A DNA stretch of 64,000 nt from NCBI RefSeq assembly GCF_002027545.1, contig NZ_MXAN01000004.1, positions 27,528 to 91,527 on the forward strand, written 5' to 3'. How positions within the stretch are numbered: the stretch's first letter is position 1; the number at the start of each line of letters is the position of its first letter. The translations under genes and the position numbers were made by a program. The notes beneath the pieces were generated by a model. It was not told the origin of the DNA. It saw only the letters and a list, made by a program, of their open reading frames with translations, and did no database searches. Source of the stretch: Moraxella lacunata. Its GTDB lineage: Bacteria > Pseudomonadota > Gammaproteobacteria > Pseudomonadales > Moraxellaceae. Positions 55,507-64,000 of this stretch are shown here, one piece after another.

Positions 55507-56355
55507 ATGGGAACAACCATGATTGAATCATCTTATTGTACCAACACCCCATCTCATGCCTTAACTGGGAAAAGTGGATTTTCTAACATGTCATTGGGAG
55601 TGGTCATCACGCTGGGACTGGCACTATCTGCCTGTGCCAACAAACCCACCTACCAACAAAATAACGCCCAAACCACCATCACGCCCCCCGTCAGCAGTCC
55701 TGCCAGACAAGGTGTACCCCAACGCTATCAAGTCCAACGTGGCGACACCGTCTCAAAAATCGCCACTCGCTACGGTCTTAATTGGCGTGAAGTCAGTCGC
55801 ATCAACCGCCTAGACAGCAATCACACCATCCGTGTGGGGCAGTGGCTGACCCTATGGCACACATCAAATCCCGCCCAAGCTGGCACAACCACCACCATCA
55901 CCCAAACACCCGCCACAGCAACCACGCCTAGGGTCATCACGGTCAAAAATCCCATGGTCGGCAATGTTGGTGTCATGAAATTTGACTATCCTGTGGGCAG
56001 AAACAACAAAATCGTTCGTCACTTTGGCGAGATTAGCAACATTAACGGCATTAACACCAAAGCCGAAGGCATGTGGTTTACGGGCAGTAATAACGACATC
56101 GTGCGTGCCACTCGCTCAGGCACAGTCGTGCATGCTGACAACACTAACACAGGGGGTATTATCACCATCTCACACTCTGATGGCTTTGTCAGTAGCTATC
56201 TGCATGTCAAAGATGTGAGTGTCCGCAAAGGGCAGAGCATCGGTGTGGGCGACCTCATCGCCAAAATGAAGCAACAACAAAACGGGGCAACCTTATTAGA
56301 ATTTCGTATCGCCAAAAATGGCGTGTACATTGACCCTGTGACGGTATTAAAATAA
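55507..56355 (+). CDS. LysM-M23 lipoprotein (NlpD-like), likely non-catalytic
   Basis: A 282-residue envelope protein. A hydrophobic signal (SLGVVITLGLALSAC) with lipobox LSAC begins well inside the frame, which suggests the true start may be 55507, 55519 or a later Met. A LysM domain (RYQVQRGDTVSKIATRYGLN) is followed by a Thr/Pro-rich linker and an M23-like domain. In the latter the zinc ligands look degraded: the HxxxD region reads GINTKAEGMWF and the final HxH reads LLEFRI. That is the state of E. coli NlpD and EnvC, which activate amidases at division instead of cutting peptidoglycan themselves. It lies 25 bases after apaH. Confidence 0.85.
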   Translation: MGTTMIESSYCTNTPSHALTGKSGFSNMSLGVVITLGLALSACANKPTYQQNNAQTTITPPVSSPARQGVPQRYQVQRGDTVSKIATRYGLNWREVSRINRLDSNHTIRVGQWLTLWHTSNPAQAGTTTTITQTPATATTPRVITVKNPMVGNVGVMKFDYPVGRNNKIVRHFGEISNINGINTKAEGMWFTGSNNDIVRATRSGTVVHADNTNTGGIITISHSDGFVSSYLHVKDVSVRKGQSIGVGDLIAKMKQQQNGATLLEFRIAKNGVYIDPVTVLK

Positions 56356-56506
56356 TCGGCATGATGGGGCAAATTGCAGTTTGCTCCATGCCAAGGCGTT
56401 GTGTTTACTGCATGGCCAGTTGCAAAAGCACCTTATAAACAACGCCAAATAACATCATCAAGGCGTGCTTATCTGGCACACCCTACATGCTACATGCCAT
56501 AACGCA

Positions 56507-57184
56507 TCAAAACCCACTTGCCAGTTTATCCAACTCATCAGCCAGTTTGGCAGGATTAAATGACGTGCCCAAAACTTTTTGTGGGGCGGATATTCTAAAA
56601 TCATCGCCATCACGTTCAACGACCCACGCCACAACACCGTGCTCACCTGCGGTGATTGTTGCCAGCTCATAGGCGTGAATGATGCTGTCGTCATCACTGA
56701 TTTTTGTGATGCCTTTTTTGGCTTGGAAAAGCGGATGCTTGTGATGGCTTGACATGACAAACACCAACCGCTGTGCCGCACTGGGCAACTCATTTAGCTT
56801 AACACTTATTAACTCCTGTGGCATGAGCGTCTCTTCAAAGTGACCTGCCCCTGCCAGCGACCCAACATGACGCACGCTCTCATCAGCACTTCGCACATTG
56901 CCATACCAAATCTTGTCCAACACCTGATGTGAGCCATCTAGCATCACGCAGGACAAATCGATGTCCATGTCAAGCGTTGGCGAGCGAAACGGGGTTAGCC
57001 CCTTTAGCAGGGGGATTTTTCTGACAAAAGCAAGCACGCCTGTTTTTTCAAATTGACATGCTTCATAATTGACAGACACCGTCAAAGTCCGTCCATACAC
57101 ACCAAGCTCGGTCAAGGTTTTGGGTTCAAAAAAAGTTTTTAAGGACGGGTTGTCCTTGTCTTTGTGTTGGTTAAAATCAGTCAT
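56507..57184 (-). CDS. TerD-family protein
   Basis: A 225-residue TerD-domain protein. The calcium-binding core is recognisable: MDIDLSCVMLDGS, then the WYGNVRSADESVRHVGSLAGAGHFEE segment (broken in this text for length), and ISVKLNELPSAAQRLVFVMSS. The family takes part in tellurite and stress resistance complexes, but single genomic copies like this have no established role. It begins 15 bases after xseB in the same direction and may be cotranscribed with it. Confidence 0.82.
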   Translation of the reverse strand: MTDFNQHKDKDNPSLKTFFEPKTLTELGVYGRTLTVSVNYEACQFEKTGVLAFVRKIPLLKGLTPFRSPTLDMDIDLSCVMLDGSHQVLDKIWYGNVRSADESVRHVGSLAGAGHFEETLMPQELISVKLNELPSAAQRLVFVMSSHHKHPLFQAKKGITKISDDDSIIHAYELATITAGEHGVVAWVVERDGDDFRISAPQKVLGTSFNPAKLADELDKLASGF

Positions 57185-57199
57185 AAACTTATCAATGGG

Positions 57200-57424
57200 T
57201 TAGTTTTTTAGGGCGGTCTCATCAAAGGCATGTTTTAATGCCTGCTCTACGGCGTTAATGCGTTCTTGGCAGACTTTATAAGCATCAATGGACTGCTCTA
57301 CCACGCTCACTAGGTTGTCAATGTCTAGTGTCTGACTTTGTTCTAGCGAGTCTGCGTTGTGCTTTAAGATGTCGTAGGCTTCTTTAAAAGTCATCAAAGA
57401 TGGGGTATCACTGGCTTGGGACAT
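57200..57424 (-). CDS. xseB: Exodeoxyribonuclease VII small subunit
   Basis: A 74-residue XseB, the small subunit of the nuclease that degrades single-stranded DNA with XseA. The family pattern is clear: TFKEAYDILKHNADSLE, then an acidic, helical second half (VVEQSIDAYKVCQERINAVE). It is usually found near ispA/dxs or xseA; here it heads a short leftward unit with a TerD-like gene. Confidence 0.85.
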   Translation of the reverse strand: MSQASDTPSLMTFKEAYDILKHNADSLEQSQTLDIDNLVSVVEQSIDAYKVCQERINAVEQALKHAFDETALKN

Positions 57425-57850
57425 GTCATTCTCAGGTAATTTTCTTGGATAATTTTAGACAAATAAAATCCCATTTTACCCAATCACTTCTTATCAAGCA
57501 AGTAGATTTTGTCAAGCCCACTGTCTTTATTGTAAGTATTTTTGTTACAAACGGACTTACCAAGAACGGATTTACCAAGTAAGTTGGGTACGATTCATTT
57601 TAAAAACAAAACCAACAAACTATTTTCAAACGATTACAATTCTGTTATCATAGCTTAAATTTATGTAAACGTGCCATTTTATCAATATTTGGCATGGTAC
57701 AGTCAAACACGCCAATACCAACGCACATGACACCACAAGGAACCATCAGTCATGATGTGTTGATATTGGCATTTTTATGCATGCTCACTAATTGACCTTT
57801 CAATGACTGATTTTCAAGCGATGACATGTATTTGATGAAAAAGGAAAATC
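57425..57850. other. Intergenic region between xseB and the SLC13 gene
   Basis: About 425 bases with divergent promoters. GCCAATA (near 57710) and TATTGGC with T's (near 57762-57772) could form a loose hairpin with a loop of about 50 bases. No gene is supported. Confidence 0.4.
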
Positions 57851-59305
57851 ATGACTGACTCTAAAAAACCCCACAACGACGAACACGTCTCCGAGCTTAC
57901 CTTAGACACCGACTTTATGGGTGACAGTAACGACGAAACGCCATCAGGTGTCATCACCAAAGACGCCATCAAGGGCATGATTATTTTTGCCGTCGCCGCC
58001 ATCGTCTCCATCATATTATATCAAGTCATGCCGTTTGGCACCGACGTCAATAAAGGCTTGGCGATACTTGTCTTTATCGGCACATTATGGCTGACCGAAG
58101 CCATTCACGTCACCGCCACTGCCATCTTAGTGCCGATTCTTGCGGTGCTGGTTGGCGTGCCTGAGTTTGACACCAAAAAAGCCTTGGCAAGTTTTGCCGA
58201 CCCCATCATCTTTGTATTCTTTGGCGGTTTTGCCCTTGCTGCCACGTTGCATGTGCAAAAACTTGACCGCAAAATCGCTTTTGGCTTGGTTAAACTGGCA
58301 GGGGGCAAGCTGGGCTTGGCGGTGTTTTACATCTTTTTTGCCACCGCCATTTTGTCCATGTGGATTAGCAACACCGCAACTGCCGCCATGATGTTGCCAT
58401 TGGCATTGGGACTTTTGGGGCAGATTGACAAAGAAAAAGACCGTTCTACCTTTTTGTTTGTCCTACTAGGTATCGCCTATTGTGCCAGTATCGGCGGATT
58501 GGGCACGATGATTGGTTCACCACCAAACGGTATTGCTGCCAAAGCATTGGAGCTTAGTTTTATAGAATGGATGAAATTTGGTGTACCGATGATGCTTGTC
58601 ATGCTTCCGATACTGCTTGGGGCGATGTACGTCTTTTTAAAACCCAACCTAAAACAGAATGTGGTCATGACCGATGAGGTCATTCCATGGACACCATCAC
58701 GGATTTTAACCATCGTTGTCTTTGTGGCTACTGCCCTATCATGGATTTTTGGCAAACAACTCGGTGAGATGTTCGCCTTTAAATCCCCCGATACCATCAT
58801 CGCTCTATCAGCAGCGGTTGCGGTGCTTGCCTGCGGTTTGGTCAGCTGGAAACAAGTGTCTGATAATACCGACTGGGGCGTACTCATGCTCTTTGGTGGC
58901 GGTATCGCTCTATCTAATATCATGAAAGACTCGGGTGCCTCTGCCTTGCTTGGCGAGCAAATCGCCAATGCCTTATCGGTTGCACCGATATTTGTAGTTA
59001 TTTTGGCAATCACTGCATTCATTATCTTCTTGACCGAATTCACCTCAAATACCGCCTCTGCCGCCTTACTTGTGCCACTATTTGCTCCGATTGGCGTACA
59101 GCTTGGTCTTCCCCCTGAGGCACTTATCATGGTCATTGGCATCGGCGCTTCTTGTGCGTTTATGTTACCTGTTGCCACACCACCAAATGCCATCGTCATG
59201 GGCACAGGATACATCAAACAAAAAGAGATGATGCAAGTTGGTCTTATCCTAAACTTCATATCCATTGCCATCGTTACAATATGGGCTTTTTTCTTTTTAA
59301 GATAG
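57851..59305 (+). CDS. SLC13/DASS-family sodium-anion symporter
   Basis: A 484-residue transporter of the divalent anion:sodium symporter family with about eleven spans. The two SNT signatures that bind sodium and carboxylate are present as MWISNTATAAMMLP and FLTEFTSNTASAALLVP, plus MIGSPPNGIAAKAL. Likely substrates are succinate, malate, fumarate or sulfate; in an asaccharolytic organism C4-dicarboxylates are reasonable. The first ~40 residues are charged and cytoplasmic. ATG follows AAGGAAAATC. It precedes pckG by 194 bases, a plausible physiological partner. Confidence 0.9.
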   Translation: MTDSKKPHNDEHVSELTLDTDFMGDSNDETPSGVITKDAIKGMIIFAVAAIVSIILYQVMPFGTDVNKGLAILVFIGTLWLTEAIHVTATAILVPILAVLVGVPEFDTKKALASFADPIIFVFFGGFALAATLHVQKLDRKIAFGLVKLAGGKLGLAVFYIFFATAILSMWISNTATAAMMLPLALGLLGQIDKEKDRSTFLFVLLGIAYCASIGGLGTMIGSPPNGIAAKALELSFIEWMKFGVPMMLVMLPILLGAMYVFLKPNLKQNVVMTDEVIPWTPSRILTIVVFVATALSWIFGKQLGEMFAFKSPDTIIALSAAVAVLACGLVSWKQVSDNTDWGVLMLFGGGIALSNIMKDSGASALLGEQIANALSVAPIFVVILAITAFIIFLTEFTSNTASAALLVPLFAPIGVQLGLPPEALIMVIGIGASCAFMLPVATPPNAIVMGTGYIKQKEMMQVGLILNFISIAIVTIWAFFFLR

Positions 59306-59499
59306 TCTCTTGACTTTAATATATCAGTACTTAACCTAAAATGAACATATTCAGATATGTTCATTTTTTTTGAAAATACATTCATTTTTTAAAAAAATAA
59401 ATATTACAATTCATAAGAAAATATGGTTTAATAGCGTATTTTTTTAATTCTACTGATAAATAACTCACCATAAACCCACTTTTATCAAGCGAGATTTTT

Positions 59500-61338
59500 A
59501 TGACCACAACCACTCTAAACACTCCTGATTTTGTTCGCCATCAAGCCATCATTGATTGGGTTGCTAAGATTGCCAAACTGACCAAACCTGCTCGCATTGA
59601 GTGGTGTGATGGTTCACAAGAAGAGTATGATCGCCTAATCCAACTCATGATTGATAATGGCACAATGGTCAAACTGAATGAAGAGAAACATCCTGATTCT
59701 TATTTGGCATTTTCTGACCCATCAGATGTGGCTCGTGTTGAAGACCGCACTTTTATTTGTAGCGAAAAACAGATTGACGCAGGAGCAACAAATAACTGGA
59801 AAGACCCAAATGAGATGCGTGCCATCTTAAATGACAAATTTGACGGTTGCATGGCGGGGCGTACCATGTATGTTGTGCCATTTAGTATGGGCCCTTTGGG
59901 CAGCCATATTGCCCACATTGGTATAGAGCTGACCGACAGTCCTTATGTGGTTGTCAGTATGCGTAAAATGGCTCGCATGGGCAAGGCAGTTTACGAGGTG
60001 CTGGGCACAGATGGTGAATTTGTTCCGTGTGTGCATTCTGTTGGCAAGCCATTGGCAGATGATGAAAAAGATGTGGCATGGCCATGCAACGATGATAAGT
60101 ATATTGTTCACTACCCAGAAACTCGTGAAATATGGTCATTTGGTTCAGGCTATGGCGGTAACGCCCTGCTTGGTAAAAAATGCCTAGCCCTACGCATTGC
60201 ATCTGTCATGGGTCGTGAACAAGGTTGGCTTGCCGAGCACATGCTTATCCTAGGCGTAACGAACCCCGAAGGCAAAAAGCACTATGTGGCAGCTGCCTTC
60301 CCATCCGCCTGTGGCAAAACCAACTTCGCCATGCTTATCCCACCAGCAGGCTATGAAGGCTGGAAAGTCGAAACCGTGGGCGATGACATTGCTTGGATTA
60401 AACCATCGGCGGACGGCAAACTATACGCCATCAACCCCGAAGCAGGTTTCTTTGGTGTCGCCCCTGGCACCAACACCAAAACCAACTCCAACTGCATGGC
60501 ATCGCTATCGCATGATGTCATCTATACCAACGTTGCCATGACCGAAGATGGCGAAGCATGGTGGGAAGGCAAAACCAAAGAAGTACCAGACAATCTCATC
60601 AACTGGAAAGGCAAAAAGCATGACGGCACCGAGAAAGCCTCGCACCCCAATGCCCGCTTTACCGTATCGGCAAGCCAATGCCCATCGATTGACCCCAACT
60701 GGGAAAATCCCGAAGGTGTGCCAATCTCTGCCTTTATCTTTGGCGGTCGCCGTGCCGACACCGTGCCACTCATCTCTGAATCCCCCGATTGGATTGATGG
60801 CGTATATAAAGCCGCCACGATGGGTTCTGAAACCACCGCTGCCGCAGTTGGTCAGCAGGGCGTTGTCCGCAGAGACCCATTTGCTATGCTCCCATTTGCT
60901 GGCTACAACATGGCAGACTACTTCACTAACTGGCTAGAAATGGGCGAAAAACTAGAAAAATTAACTAAAGAACATGGCACGCAACTGCCAAAAATCTTTA
61001 AGGTTAACTGGTTCCGCCGTGATGAAAATGGCGACTTCGTATGGCCGGGTTTCGGACAAAATATGCGTGTGCTAGAATGGATCATCAACCGCTGTGAAGG
61101 CAATGCCAATGCTCATGCCACACCGATTGGTCTTGTGCCGACTTATAAAGACCTAAATTGGACGCATTCTGACTTTACCAAAGAAGACTTTGAAACCGTT
61201 ACCCGTCAAAACAAAGATGAGTGGGTCAAAGAAATCCAAAGCCACAAAGAGTTGTTTGACAAATTGGGTGAGCGTATGCCACAAGCACTAATCGACCACG
61301 CCGACAAAATCCTAGAAGGTGTACAAACCATGTCATAA
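59500..61338 (+). CDS. pckG: Phosphoenolpyruvate carboxykinase (GTP)
   Basis: A 612-residue GTP-type PEPCK, which turns oxaloacetate into PEP, the entry to gluconeogenesis. Motifs are the kinase-1 loop in [21 protein letters not shown], the mobile Arg segment [10 protein letters not shown] and the C-terminal [17 protein letters not shown]. Length matches the GTP family and differs from the ATP-type enzyme of E. coli. This suits an organism living on amino and organic acids. It follows the SLC13 transporter gene in the same direction. Confidence 0.96.
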   Translation: MTTTTLNTPDFVRHQAIIDWVAKIAKLTKPARIEWCDGSQEEYDRLIQLMIDNGTMVKLNEEKHPDSYLAFSDPSDVARVEDRTFICSEKQIDAGATNNWKDPNEMRAILNDKFDGCMAGRTMYVVPFSMGPLGSHIAHIGIELTDSPYVVVSMRKMARMGKAVYEVLGTDGEFVPCVHSVGKPLADDEKDVAWPCNDDKYIVHYPETREIWSFGSGYGGNALLGKKCLALRIASVMGREQGWLAEHMLILGVTNPEGKKHYVAAAFPSACGKTNFAMLIPPAGYEGWKVETVGDDIAWIKPSADGKLYAINPEAGFFGVAPGTNTKTNSNCMASLSHDVIYTNVAMTEDGEAWWEGKTKEVPDNLINWKGKKHDGTEKASHPNARFTVSASQCPSIDPNWENPEGVPISAFIFGGRRADTVPLISESPDWIDGVYKAATMGSETTAAAVGQQGVVRRDPFAMLPFAGYNMADYFTNWLEMGEKLEKLTKEHGTQLPKIFKVNWFRRDENGDFVWPGFGQNMRVLEWIINRCEGNANAHATPIGLVPTYKDLNWTHSDFTKEDFETVTRQNKDEWVKEIQSHKELFDKLGERMPQALIDHADKILEGVQTMS

Positions 61339-61362
61339 GCAATAATATGACATTTTTGGTAC

Positions 61363-61394
61363 AAAAAACGCTCCAATAAATTTGGGGCGTTTTT
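61363..61394 (+). terminator. pckG terminator
   Basis: AAAACGCTCCAA and TTTGGGGCGTTTTT form a stem with a four-base loop, 24 bases after the pckG stop (one G-T pair). Confidence 0.92.
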
Positions 61395-61431
61395 ATTTGG
61401 TAATGGCTTGGATTGTCCGCTTAGAAAATCC

Positions 61432-61471
61432 CATTTAACGAACTTATTTAACGAACTTATTTAACGAACTT
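61432..61471. repeat. Tandem repeat of 13 bases, three copies
   Basis: The unit ATTTAACGAACTT is present three times in succession between pckG and tpx. Confidence 0.9.
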
Positions 61472-61535
61472 GATGTTTATCACAGATAATAACCAGATAA
61501 AAATTGGATTATGTTAAATAAATTTTAAACCATTA

Positions 61536-61566
61536 AAAAAATAGCCCATATTTGGGCTATTTTTTG
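61536..61566. terminator. Bidirectional terminator
   Basis: AAAAAATAGCCCA and TTGGGCTATTTTTT form a stem with a short loop, just after the leftward tpx gene. Confidence 0.92.
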
Positions 61567-61581
61567 AGCAAACTGAGTAAA

Positions 61582-62085
61582 TCAAGCCAAAGATGCCAAT
61601 GCCTTATCATAATCAGGCTCACTCTTAATCTCTGGCACAAGCTCGCTATGCAAAACTTTGTTATCGGTATCTAGCACAATGACCGCACGAGCGGTTAGTC
61701 CTGCCAATGGTCCTGTTGTCATGGCAACTCCGAGATTTTCGGCGATGTCATCATCTCTAAACGCAGAGAGCATTTTAACTCCTTCAATACCTTCTGCCCC
61801 ACAAAAACGAGCTTGGGCAAAGGGCAAATCTGCTGAGATACACAACACAACAGTATTGTCAAGCTCACTTGCTTTTTGGTTGAACACACGCACAGATGTG
61901 GCACAAACGCCCGTATCAATGCTTGGAAAAATGTTCAAAATCTTGCGTTTGCCTGCAAAATCAGACAGTTTAACCTGTGCCAAATCATTGCCAACTAAGG
62001 CAAAATCAGCAATTATCTCACCCACTTTGGCAAAATCGCCTGCCACTTCAACGGCATTACCATCTAAGCTAATTTGACTGCTCAT
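61582..62085 (-). CDS. tpx: Thiol peroxidase
   Basis: A 167-residue atypical 2-Cys peroxiredoxin (Tpx). The peroxidatic Cys is in [15 protein letters not shown], the resolving Cys in [11 protein letters not shown] about 34 residues later, and the KILNIFPS and [10 protein letters not shown] segments are typical. It reduces hydrogen and alkyl hydroperoxides with thioredoxin. Length equals E. coli Tpx. It is monocistronic. Confidence 0.94.
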   Translation of the reverse strand: MSSQISLDGNAVEVAGDFAKVGEIIADFALVGNDLAQVKLSDFAGKRKILNIFPSIDTGVCATSVRVFNQKASELDNTVVLCISADLPFAQARFCGAEGIEGVKMLSAFRDDDIAENLGVAMTTGPLAGLTARAVIVLDTDNKVLHSELVPEIKSEPDYDKALASLA

Positions 62086-62178
62086 AAATACTCCTGTTTG
62101 GTCTGTTGATGAATAAGAACCCCATCATATTACCCTGCTTTGAGATAAATTGCAATGCTTTCAATCACAAAATTTTAA

Positions 62179-63045
62179 TCACAAGAATTTTGTCATGAGT
62201 CTCAATGGCAAATATTTCATGCCCAATCCAATCGGTAGCCATGGCCATGCAGGAACATAGGCTTCATCAACCTTAGTTTCAATGGCTTTGACAATCACAT
62301 CCGCCCCTTCATCTTCTTCAACTTCAAAAGGCAAGTATTTTGCCCCAATATTTAGGTCAGTACGCACATAACCAGGATAGATGGTAGACACGGTAATCGG
62401 CAATTTTTCTCTGATGGTGTCGGCTCTTATCCCCTCGGCAAGCCTTGCCAATCCTGCTTTGGCAGCGGCATACGTGGTCAAGTGGCGTGGCAAACCACGT
62501 ACCGCTGACATGCTGGATATGACCACCAAATGTCCGCTATTTTGACGGCGAAAAACCCCCATGGCAGCTTCACACTGGGCAAGAGCAGAGATAAAATTAA
62601 TCTCAGCGGTTGCACGGTTGATGGCAAATCGTCCATGACCAATGACACGACTGTCGCCCACACCTGCGTTTACAATAATTTTATCAAGTTTACCGCCATC
62701 ATGTTGCACATTTGTAACAAAATCTTCAAATACAGTAAAGATATCGTCATATACCGTAACATCAAGCGTACGCACATAGACTTTAATACCAAACTCTTTT
62801 TCCAATTCTGCTTTTAGGATATTTAAGCGATCAAGCCGTCTGGCACAAATCGCCAAATCATAACCCAAAAAAGCAAACTTGCGAGCCATCATCGCTCCAA
62901 GTCCAGAGCTTGCCCCTGTAATCAGCACAGTTTTACCCTGACCGATACCACGAATGTCATTTAAATCTTTGATTTTGCTAAATTTATTAGCAATAACTCG
63001 TCCAAGTCTATCAGCTTTGGCAAAGGCTTCTTCCAGTTTTTTCAT
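62179..63045 (-). CDS. Short-chain dehydrogenase/reductase
   Basis: A 288-residue SDR. After a ~35-residue N-terminal extension (KLEEAFAKADRLGRVIANKF) comes the NAD(P) loop TGASSGLGAM, then NAGVGDS, the SSMSAV catalytic Ser segment and YAAAKAG with the catalytic Tyr and Lys. C-terminal YVPAWPWLPIGLGMKYLP is hydrophobic and may associate with the membrane. Substrate unknown; similar Moraxellaceae proteins act on lipids or mycolate-like alcohols, but I would not name one. Confidence 0.88.
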   Translation of the reverse strand: MKKLEEAFAKADRLGRVIANKFSKIKDLNDIRGIGQGKTVLITGASSGLGAMMARKFAFLGYDLAICARRLDRLNILKAELEKEFGIKVYVRTLDVTVYDDIFTVFEDFVTNVQHDGGKLDKIIVNAGVGDSRVIGHGRFAINRATAEINFISALAQCEAAMGVFRRQNSGHLVVISSMSAVRGLPRHLTTYAAAKAGLARLAEGIRADTIREKLPITVSTIYPGYVRTDLNIGAKYLPFEVEEDEGADVIVKAIETKVDEAYVPAWPWLPIGLGMKYLPLRLMTKFL

Positions 63046-63188
63046 AAATAACCCAAATCATATGTTAAAATCAATGAAAAAGCGAACAACCATTGTCCGC
63101 TTTTAAAAAGTTGAATGGCTTATTTTACACCATTTTTATCAAAATTTTAAGCAAAATGATGTGTACATTCAATCACTTGTAAGACTCT

Positions 63189-64000
63189 TTAAGGACGTTG
63201 ATATTTAGCAAGTTGTTCGCCTACCGATGACACCATATGACCAACCATCTCACCTGCTTTGATGCCTACTTGCTCAGATAGCCCCAATTTTTCTACCAAA
63301 GTTGGTTTGGTGCGAGTGTGTAACACCAAAACCTCATGCTCTTTGATAAGTTCAAGCACATAGCCATCAGATGTACCAATCGCATCAATCAGCCCCAAAT
63401 CCAAAGCATCCTGCCCAAACCAAATCTCACCTGTGGCAATCTTCTCCACATCCAGTTTTGGACGGTGTTTTTTGACAAAAGTTTTAAACAGTTCATGAAT
63501 GCGTTCAATATCTGCTTGGTGTTTGGCACGGTCTTCATCATCATTTTCACCAAATATGGTTACAGTACGTTTGTACTCGCCTGCTGTGAACATCTCATAA
63601 CCAATGTTATGCTTTTTTAGAAGTTCATGAAAGTTGGGAAATTGGCTGACCACGCCCACCGAACCGATGACCGCAAAATCGCTGGCGATAATCTTGTCCG
63701 CCACACACGCCATCATATAGCCACCGCTTGCCGAGATTTTGTCCACGCAGACAGTTAATGTCAGTCCTGCTTGTTTTAGGCGAGCCAATTGCGAGCTTGC
63801 CAAACCATAAGCATTGACTTGTCCGCCACCACTCTCCAAACGCACCACCACTTCATCGCCTGCTTTTGCCGAGCTGATAATCACGCTAATCTCTTCACGC
63901 AGATGAGCCACCGCAGATGCTTTGATGTCGCCATCAAAATCCAGTACAAACACACTTTTACTATCGTTCTTGCTCTTACTTTTATCGTCCACCTTGTCTT
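63189..64000 (-). CDS. sohB: Protease SohB, 5' end outside the window
   Basis: The C-terminal ~270 residues of a SohB-type member of the S49 (SppA) family. The nucleophile lies in KISASGGYMMACVADKI and the general base lysine in EYKRTVTIFGEN, with the GSVGVVSQFPN segment between. SohB is an inner-membrane protease; its N-terminal anchor and linker lie to the right of the window, as the frame is open at the edge (… DKVDDKSKSK). The visible start-like codon at 63992 is not the real start. Confidence 0.92.
   Translation of the reverse strand, partial: DKVDDKSKSKNDSKSVFVLDFDGDIKASAVAHLREEISVIISSAKAGDEVVVRLESGGGQVNAYGLASSQLARLKQAGLTLTVCVDKISASGGYMMACVADKIIASDFAVIGSVGVVSQFPNFHELLKKHNIGYEMFTAGEYKRTVTIFGENDDEDRAKHQADIERIHELFKTFVKKHRPKLDVEKIATGEIWFGQDALDLGLIDAIGTSDGYVLELIKEHEVLVLHTRTKPTLVEKLGLSEQVGIKAGEMVGHMVSSVGEQLAKYQRP

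Noticed and set aside
58477-59385. A 302-codon open frame antisense to the SLC13 transporter gene
   Set aside because: It covers the reverse strand of a clear transporter gene, has low-complexity Met/Thr/Ala/Pro composition typical of antisense frames, and matches no family.

Overview
This 64 kb window looks like chromosome of a Moraxella species (Gammaproteobacteria, Moraxellaceae). The arguments are the moderately AT-rich, A/T-tract-rich intergenic DNA, the asaccharolytic gene set (GTP-type PEP carboxykinase, lactate-type dehydrogenase, SLC13 carboxylate transporter, three peptide-binding proteins), a single-subunit quinol nitric oxide reductase, an extended GpsA, and a TbpB-like surface lipoprotein. 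I cannot settle the species from sequence alone; the M. bovis / M. bovoculi / M. lacunata group is a guess.

Layout. 0-5 kb: a frameshifted TbpB-like lipoprotein, an FAD-linked D-2-hydroxyacid dehydrogenase, then a small accessory island (about 3.3-4.95 kb) with a two-gene mini-operon (ribbon-helix-helix-like protein plus a 31-residue hydrophobic peptide), a divergent promoter with repeated operators, two inverted XerC/XerD (dif-like) sites separated by a hairpin, and a frameshifted UmuD-like S24 peptidase. 5.6-12 kb: a leftward operon with all parts of a urea-carboxylase-like enzyme on separate polypeptides (BCCP, biotin carboxylase, PxpB, PxpC) plus PxpA, an NRAMP-like transporter and a second BCCP-like protein without its biotinyl lysine. 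12-25 kb: a second NRAMP-like transporter, an HTH-aminotransferase fusion, msrB and a glutathione peroxidase, two tRNA genes (Val, Asp), an AI-2E family transporter, a SulP pseudogene, hda, a DUF2057 protein and nrdA. 25-39 kb (leftward): purF, cvpA, pyrD, norB, sixA, gpsA, a nitroreductase, zapE, an alpha/beta hydrolase, a nucleotidase and xthA. 39-51 kb: a third NRAMP-like transporter, the oligopeptide ABC locus (oppA x3, oppB, oppC, fused oppDF) and purA. 51-64 kb: a HIT protein, an RlpA-like protein, a lipoprotein, rsmA-apaH-nlpD-like, a TerD-like protein with xseB, an SLC13 transporter, pckG, tpx, an SDR and the 3' part of sohB.

Mobile and repeated DNA is the second theme. Three short transposase-free elements with terminal inverted repeats can be seen: a 203-204 bp element bounded by TA (one copy sits inside the pxp operon), a 152 bp element (one copy nested in a copy of the first), and a 213 bp element with perfect 16-bp ends and 10-bp flanking direct repeats. 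There is also a roughly 100-bp palindromic repeat present three times.

At least four genes are broken (TbpB-like, UmuD-like, SulP with two frameshifts, third oppA with an in-frame amber stop). Some of the frameshifts are single-base losses in A tracts, so assembly error must be excluded before calling them true pseudogenes.
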